A stretch of 64,000 nt of DNA from Rubrobacter calidifluminis (GTDB lineage Bacteria > Actinomycetota > Rubrobacteria > Rubrobacterales > Rubrobacteraceae): the NCBI RefSeq assembly GCF_028617075.1, contig NZ_JAQKGV010000005.1:62001-126000 (forward strand). The letters run 5' to 3'. How positions within the stretch are numbered: position 1 is the stretch's first letter; every line of letters begins with the position of its first letter. The position numbers and the translations under genes are program-made. Under the pieces are notes generated by a model. That model was not told the origin of the DNA, did not search any database, and saw only the letters and a list, made by a program, of their open reading frames with translations. This document shows, piece by piece, positions 59,142 to 64,000 of this stretch.

Positions 59142-59750
59142 CTACTCTTTTATAGATTCCAGCAACAGATCCCCGGTCTCCCGGACGTGGCGGGCGAGGA
59201 GGGCGAGCGCGGCCTCCTCATCACCCCGTCGGCAGAGTTCGAGCAGCTCGTAGTGCTCCCGCTGGGGCTTCTCGTAGTCCGAAAGAGCCAGGTGCATCCT
59301 GATGTAGCGCTCGAAGGCCACGTGCTGCATCCGGATGATCTCCATGAGCCGCGGCCTTCCGGCCGGGGCGAAGAGCGTGGCGTGAAAGCGCCAGTTCAGC
59401 TCCCCCCAGCGTGAGATGAGATCTTCTTCCTCGTCTATCTGGCGCAGGATGTCCTCCGCGCGGGCGAACTCCTCCTCCCCCAGCCTGGGGAAGGCCTTCC
59501 CCAGCGCCACGGGCTCGAGCATCTCCCGGATCTCGGTTATCTCCTCGACCTCGAGCCGCGAGAGTCGGGAGACGACCGCGCCGCGGTGCGGGTAGAAGGA
59601 GACGAGCCCCTCGCCCTCCAGCTGCCTGAGCGCCTCGCGCACCGGAATCTTGCTGACCCCGAAGCGGCGGGCGATCTCCTCCTGCCGCAAAGGTGTACCA
59701 CCCGCAAGCACGCCGCTGAGTATGGCGTCGCGCAGCCCGGCGGCGACCAT
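59142..59750 (-). CDS. GntR-family (FadR-like, FCD) transcriptional regulator
   Basis: The 202-residue regulator has a winged helix (LRQEEIARRFGVSKIPVREALRQLEGEGLV near residue 21-50) and an all-helical FCD effector domain with metal-type His residues (HATLFAPAG, HYELLELCRRG, RHVRE). It is the last gene after proline dehydrogenase and P5C dehydrogenase, so it most likely controls that operon in response to proline or a related compound. The ATG at 59750 is the first conventional start, but the frame continues upstream, and a CTG behind GGAGAGG would restore the usual 25 residues before the winged helix. Confidence 0.88.
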   Translation of the reverse strand: MVAAGLRDAILSGVLAGGTPLRQEEIARRFGVSKIPVREALRQLEGEGLVSFYPHRGAVVSRLSRLEVEEITEIREMLEPVALGKAFPRLGEEEFARAEDILRQIDEEEDLISRWGELNWRFHATLFAPAGRPRLMEIIRMQHVAFERYIRMHLALSDYEKPQREHYELLELCRRGDEEAALALLARHVRETGDLLLESIKE

Positions 59751-59833
59751 GTCCTGCGCCGTGCGGTATCCCCTGCCCGCTCTTCCAGCGAGATCTTCCA
59801 GAGTGCATCCTCTCCAGGCGCCCTCCCGGCGCT

Positions 59834-61384
59834 CTAGAACCTCTCCACGACGGTCTTGGGAAGCATGTGCTGCTGCAGGTAGTCCGGGCCGCCGGCCTTC
59901 GAGTCGGTTCCCGAGAGCCCGAAGCCGCCGAAGGGTTGCACGCCGACCAGGGCGCCGGTGATGTGCCGGTTGAAGTAGAGGTTGCCGACGTGGAACTCGT
60001 GCCGGGCCCTCTCCAGGTGCTCCCGGTCGTTCGAGTAGAGGCCTCCGGTGAGCCCGTAGGGGGAGTCGTTGGCTATCGCCAGGGCGTCCTCGAAGTCGCG
60101 GGCCTTTATGAACGCGAGGACGGGGCCGAAGATCTCCTCCTGCGCTATCCTCGCTTTGGGGTCCACGCCGGCGTAGACCGTCGGCGTCACGAAGTAGCCG
60201 TCCTTCGGGTCGCCGGGGTCCTCACCCAGGACCCGCTCGCCCTCCTCCCGTCCGACCTCGATGTAGCCCGAGACCTTCTCGAACTGCGGCTCGCTGATCA
60301 GCGGCCCGACGAAGACCTCGGGTCCCTCGGGAGCACCGACGCGGAGCGCCCGAGCCTTCTCGACGACCCTCCGCAGGACCTCGTCGTAGACGTCGGCGTG
60401 GACTATGGCGCGGCTCGCGGCCGAGCACTTCTGACCCGCGTACCCGTAGGCGCTCCTCACGATGTCCGAGGACGCGGCCTCGAGGTCGGCGGAGTCGTCG
60501 ATTATCATCGCGTCCTTGCCGCCCATCTCGGCGATCACGCGCTTTATCCACTTCTGCCCGTTGGGTTTCGCGGCGAGCTCGTTGATCCTGAGGCCCGTCC
60601 GCATCGAGCCGGTGAACGAGATGAAGCGGGTCCTGGGGTCGGAGACCAGGTAGTCGCCTATCTCGGAGCCGTACCCGGCGCAGAAGTTGAGCACCCCCTC
60701 GGGCAGCCCGGCTTCGAAGAAGATCTCTGCGACCTTCGCCCCGATCACGCTGGTGAACTCGGAGGGCTTCATGACGATGGTGTTGCCGGTGACGATGGCC
60801 GCCGAGGACATCCCGGTGAGGATCGCCGTCGGGAAGTTCCACGGGGCGATGATGACCCCCACCCCCATCGGCTGGTAGAAGTAGCGGCTCTCTTCACCAG
60901 CGACCGAGTGCACCTCCGCCCCGTCCTTCAGGCGCAGCATCTCGCGGGCGTAGTACTCGAGGAAGTCTATGGCCTCCGAGACCTGGGCGTCGGCCTCGGG
61001 CCACGGCTTCCCGCCCTCGTAGACCTCCCAGGCGATCATCTCCGCCTTCCTGCGGCGCATGATGGCGGCGGCGCGCAGCAGGATGCGCGCCCTGGCCTCC
61101 GGAGCGGTGCGGCTCCAGTCCGAGAAGGCCCGCGTCGCGGCATCGAGCGCTAGGCTGGCCTCCCGCTCGGTCGCCCGGGCCACGCGGCCCACGACCTGCT
61201 GCGGTCGCGCGGGGTTTACCGAGACGATCTCACCCTCGGTCTCTACCTCCTTACCCCCGATGATCAGAGGATAGCTCCTGCCGAGCTCTCCTCCCACCTT
61301 CTCGAGCGCGGCGCGCACCCTCTTTACGTTCTCCTGGTCGTTCCAGTCGAGGTAAGGCTCGTTTCTGAAGGGCGGAAGTCCCAT
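59834..61384 (-). CDS. pruA: L-glutamate gamma-semialdehyde (P5C) dehydrogenase
   Basis: The 516-residue aldehyde dehydrogenase has the family residues: APWNFPTAIL near residue 170, VMKPSEFTSVIGAK near 195, the catalytic Glu in IAEMGGKDAMII near 290 and the catalytic Cys in YAGQKCSAASRAIVHADVYDEV near 323. The N-terminal FRNEPYLDWNDQEN and the C-terminal FGGFGLSGTDSKAGGPDYLQQH match RocA/PruA enzymes that oxidise glutamate semialdehyde to glutamate. It follows proline dehydrogenase by 15 bases. Confidence 0.95.
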   Translation of the reverse strand: MGLPPFRNEPYLDWNDQENVKRVRAALEKVGGELGRSYPLIIGGKEVETEGEIVSVNPARPQQVVGRVARATEREASLALDAATRAFSDWSRTAPEARARILLRAAAIMRRRKAEMIAWEVYEGGKPWPEADAQVSEAIDFLEYYAREMLRLKDGAEVHSVAGEESRYFYQPMGVGVIIAPWNFPTAILTGMSSAAIVTGNTIVMKPSEFTSVIGAKVAEIFFEAGLPEGVLNFCAGYGSEIGDYLVSDPRTRFISFTGSMRTGLRINELAAKPNGQKWIKRVIAEMGGKDAMIIDDSADLEAASSDIVRSAYGYAGQKCSAASRAIVHADVYDEVLRRVVEKARALRVGAPEGPEVFVGPLISEPQFEKVSGYIEVGREEGERVLGEDPGDPKDGYFVTPTVYAGVDPKARIAQEEIFGPVLAFIKARDFEDALAIANDSPYGLTGGLYSNDREHLERARHEFHVGNLYFNRHITGALVGVQPFGGFGLSGTDSKAGGPDYLQQHMLPKTVVERF

Positions 61385-61399
61385 GTCTCTCCTCCTGTC

Positions 61400-62329
61400 T
61401 CAGTGTCCGGCGGCCCTCTTCAATGCACCGCCCACACTCTGAAGTACGTCCAACGTGACGTACCCCGCTATCTTCGGGTTCTCCTTGAGGCGCCGGGTGG
61501 AGTACTCGTACCACTGCTCGCCGTAGGGCACGTAGACGCGCACCTTGTGACCGTCCCGGACGAGTATGCGCCTGAGCTCCTCGTCCACACCGAGGAGCAT
61601 CTGGAACTCGTAGCGGTCCTTCGAAACCCCGAGCTGGTGGACGAGGCGCAGCGCGTGCCAGACCAGGTACTCGTCGTGGGTGGCCACCCCGACGTAGCAG
61701 CCGCCGCGCAGCAGCTCCTCGAGCAAAAACACGTAGTTCTGACGCACGGTGTCGTAGTCCTTGTAGGCGATCTCGCGCGGCTCGTCGTAGATGCCCTTGC
61801 ACAGCCGGACCGAGACGCCGGCCTCAACCAGGCGCTGCACGTCGTCTATGCTGCGCCGCATGTACGCCTGGATTACGGCCCCCACGTTCTCATGCCGGGC
61901 GTGGGTGTCGAGCACCATCCGGATCGTCTTCTCGGTGTAGGGCGAGTCCTCCATGTCCACCCGCACGAAGCGGCCCCGCTCTCCGGCGTACTCCACGAGC
62001 TCTTCCAGGTTCGCCCGGCAGAGCTCCTCGTCGAGCGCGAGCCCGAGGGCGGTGAGCTTGACCGAGATGCCGCTCTCGAGGCCGTTTCTCTCCAGGGTGT
62101 CGACCACGCGTTTGTACTCCGCGAGCGTGGCGGAGGCCTGGGCCTTGTCGGTCGTGCTCTCGCCGAGCACGTCCACCGTCGCCACGCACCCCTCGGAGTT
62201 GAGCGCCCTTATGACGCCCACGGCATCTTCCAGGCGGGTCCCGGCGATGTAGCGGCTTGAGACCCTGCGCACGATGGGACGCGGTATCACCGGAACCGCA
62301 CCGGCCATCACCCTGTCGAAGAGCCCCAC
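61400..62329 (-). CDS. putB: Proline dehydrogenase (monofunctional)
   Basis: The 309-residue FAD enzyme shows the PRODH barrel motifs: SVKLTALGLALDEE near residue 88, FVRVDMEDSPYTE near 118, VRLCKGIYDEPREIAY near 174, GVATHDEYLV near 208, FQMLLGVDEELRR near 240 and RVYVPYGEQWYEYSTRRLKENP near 265. It oxidises proline to pyrroline-5-carboxylate, which PruA then uses. The gene lies 17 bases after the permease gene. Confidence 0.95.
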   Translation of the reverse strand: MGLFDRVMAGAVPVIPRPIVRRVSSRYIAGTRLEDAVGVIRALNSEGCVATVDVLGESTTDKAQASATLAEYKRVVDTLERNGLESGISVKLTALGLALDEELCRANLEELVEYAGERGRFVRVDMEDSPYTEKTIRMVLDTHARHENVGAVIQAYMRRSIDDVQRLVEAGVSVRLCKGIYDEPREIAYKDYDTVRQNYVFLLEELLRGGCYVGVATHDEYLVWHALRLVHQLGVSKDRYEFQMLLGVDEELRRILVRDGHKVRVYVPYGEQWYEYSTRRLKENPKIAGYVTLDVLQSVGGALKRAAGH

Positions 62330-62346
62330 CTCACCTCCCCCGTTCT

Positions 62347-63789
62347 CTAGCGGTCCACCGGCGCTCGCGATGGGCCGGCCTCCCGGTTTCTCTTACCGAA
62401 ATACCACGTGAGCGCGTAGGCGACCAGCACGACACCTATGCTGAGCAGGGTCAGGAGGAGTTGCGAGCGGGTGTCGGCGTTGATGCCCACGGCGACGATG
62501 ACCACGACGAAGACGCCTATGGTGAGCCAGGTCAGGTAGGGGTAGAGCCACATCTTTATGGCGAGCCTCTCGGGATTCTCCCGCTCTATGCGCCGCCTGA
62601 GCCTGAGCTCGGAGATGGCGATGAGGAGGTAAACGAAGAGCGCGACCGCCCCGGAGGTGTTGAGCAGGAATGTGAAAACGGCGTTCGGAGCGTAGAAGGC
62701 CGCGATGACCGAGAGGTACCCGACCGCCGTGCTTATGAGTATCGACCACACCGGCACGCCGCGTCCGTTGACCCGCAGGAAAGCCTTCGGGGCGTCCCCA
62801 CGCCGGGCGATGGCGTTGAGCATCCTCGAGCAGGTGTAGAGGCCGGAGTTCAGGCAGGAGAGTACCGCGACCAGCACGACGACGCTCATTATCGTGGCGG
62901 CGCCGGGGAAGTTGATCTGCTCGAGCGCCGCCACGAACGGCCCGCGGGTCTGTCCCCTGGGCTCGAGCGCCGGGTCGTTCCACGGCACTATGGTCACGAT
63001 CAGGAAGATCGAGAGCACGTAGAAGAGCATGACCCGCCAGATGACCGAGTTCGTCGCCCGCGCCACGCTGCGCTCGGGCTCCCGCGACTCGGCCGCAGCC
63101 AGCGTTACTATCTCGGCGCCGACGAACGAGAAGATCAGGGTAGTAACCCCGGCGAACATCACGAGCGCGCCGTGGGGAAGGAACCCTCCGTGGGCCGTCA
63201 GGTTGGAAAAGTCGAGACCCGCCCCGGGCCAGAGCCCGAGTACATACAGCGCCCCGAGCGCGATGAACCCTATTATCGCGGCGACCTTGATCGAGGCGAA
63301 CCAGAACTCGAACTCGCCGTAGGAGCCGACCGAGAACAGGTTGGTGCCGGTCAGAAGCAGCATCAGCACCAGCGAGATCAGCCACTGGTACTGCGAGGAG
63401 AGGTCGAAGAGCCCCTGGATGATCAAAGCACCCGCCTGCGCTTCCACCGCGAGTACGATGACCCAGAAATACCAGTAGAGCCACCCGACCGCAAAACCTG
63501 CCCAGTCCCCTAGAGAGATCCTGGCATACTCCGCGAACGAACCTATCTGCGGCGAGGCGACCGCCATCTCCCCGAGCATCCTCATCACCATCACGATGAT
63601 CAAACCCGCTATCGCATAGGAGATGAACGCCGCCGGCCCCACCGTGCTTATGACCGCCCCGCTGCCCACGAAGAGCCCGGCCCCGATGACCCCGCCAAGC
63701 GAGATCATCGTCATGTGCCGCATCCTGAGCTGCTTCCGCAGCTCGGGAGCCTCTTCCCGACCCGTTCTGGTACCCGTGCTCTGTGCCAA
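62347..63789 (-). CDS. AAT-family amino acid permease, probably for proline or related amino acids
   Basis: The 480-residue protein has twelve helices and the APC/AAT signatures: RHMTMISLGGVIGAGLFVGSG near residue 25, GLIIVMVMRMLGEMAVASP near 65, and FSFVGAEIVTLAAAESREPERSVARATN near 210. It resembles GabP/ProY uptake systems. As first gene of the operon with proline dehydrogenase, P5C dehydrogenase and the GntR regulator, it likely imports proline. The start is ATG at 63789, with AAAGGAGGAG upstream. Confidence 0.9.
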   Translation of the reverse strand: MAQSTGTRTGREEAPELRKQLRMRHMTMISLGGVIGAGLFVGSGAVISTVGPAAFISYAIAGLIIVMVMRMLGEMAVASPQIGSFAEYARISLGDWAGFAVGWLYWYFWVIVLAVEAQAGALIIQGLFDLSSQYQWLISLVLMLLLTGTNLFSVGSYGEFEFWFASIKVAAIIGFIALGALYVLGLWPGAGLDFSNLTAHGGFLPHGALVMFAGVTTLIFSFVGAEIVTLAAAESREPERSVARATNSVIWRVMLFYVLSIFLIVTIVPWNDPALEPRGQTRGPFVAALEQINFPGAATIMSVVVLVAVLSCLNSGLYTCSRMLNAIARRGDAPKAFLRVNGRGVPVWSILISTAVGYLSVIAAFYAPNAVFTFLLNTSGAVALFVYLLIAISELRLRRRIERENPERLAIKMWLYPYLTWLTIGVFVVVIVAVGINADTRSQLLLTLLSIGVVLVAYALTWYFGKRNREAGPSRAPVDR

Positions 63790-63862
63790 AAGACTCCTCC
63801 TTTCTCGAACCCAACCCGGTCGTAACCCTCCCGCTGCAGCCCCTTATCCGGACAGTCAGTAT

Positions 63863-63874
63863 AAAGTATACTTT
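63863..63874. promoter_or_regulatory. 12-bp palindrome AAAGTATACTTT upstream of the proline operon
   Basis: A perfect AT-rich palindrome lies 74 bases before the permease start and contains TATACT, a good -10 box on the minus strand. Its position and symmetry fit an operator for the operon-encoded GntR protein, but no experimental pattern is known to me for this exact sequence. Confidence 0.4.
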
Positions 63875-63956
63875 CATCTTGATTCCAGAGCGGTGCGGCT
63901 GTATCGGTACGTGCTGCGGGTGAAAGATCGTTTAGCGAAAGCCGGAGGAGAGGGAA

Positions 63957-64000
63957 TGGGAGAAGAGACGCGAGGTCTGGTCTCACGTCCGGTTCGCCGG
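63957..64000 (+). CDS. Possible start of a new gene, partial
   Basis: An ATG at 63957 follows GGAGGAGAGGG at an ideal distance and opens a frame (MGEETRGLVSRPVRR) that runs to the window edge without a stop. It is divergent from the proline operon. Only 14 residues are visible, so no function can be given. Confidence 0.45.

Overview
The window is a high-GC bacterial chromosome segment with densely packed genes, many TTG and GTG starts, frequent 4-base stop/start overlaps and at least three start codons placed directly behind a promoter (probable leaderless mRNAs). The gene set (CysO/CysM/Mec cysteine route, VKOR-DsbA pair, LPxTG-type anchored RlpA protein, HemQ, LOV-PP2C regulator, Mn/Fe superoxide dismutase) points to an actinobacterium, most likely a deep-branching Rubrobacter-like lineage. 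That placement is inference from gene content, not from a marker gene. No prophage, insertion sequence, CRISPR array or rRNA operon was seen; one tRNA-Ser(GCU) is present.

Layout. 1-1111: the tail of a cation/proton exchanger and a TauE/SafE exporter. 1108-5563: a tight four-gene operon (RibD-like reductase, dehydrogenase, degenerate pterin-synthase homologue, glycosyltransferase-methyltransferase fusion) divergent from folB, which looks like an undescribed pterin or ribityl-type small-molecule pathway. 5566-6618: an alcohol dehydrogenase. 6661-13551: a potassium-uptake operon headed by a c-di-AMP (ydaO/yuaA) riboswitch and reading DUF2294 gene, OB-like gene, kdpF, kdpB, two 27-residue membrane peptides, kdpA, kdpC, kinase-less kdpD. 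13593-17502: an FAD oxidoreductase, ABC exporter and PIG-V-type mannosyltransferase operon. 17516-20772: topoisomerase III and a VKOR/DsbA disulfide-forming pair. 20981-23426: tRNA-Ser, a small protein, ComB-like phosphatase and an anchored RlpA protein.

23724-28518: aldo/keto reductase plus HemQ, then a complete protein-bound cysteine synthesis cassette (cysM, JAMM protease, CysO with a C-terminal extension, MoeZ). 28571-31758: a dehydrogenase and three cell-envelope proteins. 31859-37773: HIT protein, M42 peptidase, DUF3891, PAP2, rpiA, cold-shock protein and HtrA. 37821-41174: aromatic amino-acid genes in two divergent pairs (DAHP synthase and chorismate mutase; aminotransferase and prephenate dehydrogenase). 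41419-49641: a TIGR01777 epimerase, an APC permease, NfeD/SPFH, a LOV-GAF-PP2C photoreceptor phosphatase, superoxide dismutase and a CoA-disulfide-reductase-like enzyme. 49638-57970: aldo/keto reductase, TrpB2, a large secreted glycosidase-like protein, EamA transporter, S9 peptidase and a second RlpA protein. 58087-63789: two paired cyclic-nucleotide-binding proteins and a proline catabolism operon (permease, proline dehydrogenase, P5C dehydrogenase, GntR regulator).

The observations most worth following are the c-di-AMP riboswitch Kdp operon with its unusual order and extra small proteins, the 1.1-5.6 kb pathway whose pterin-synthase homologue has lost its catalytic residues, a 224-bp perfectly identical inverted repeat shared by the two RlpA genes 34 kb apart, and the CysO precursor that would need trimming before it can carry sulfur.
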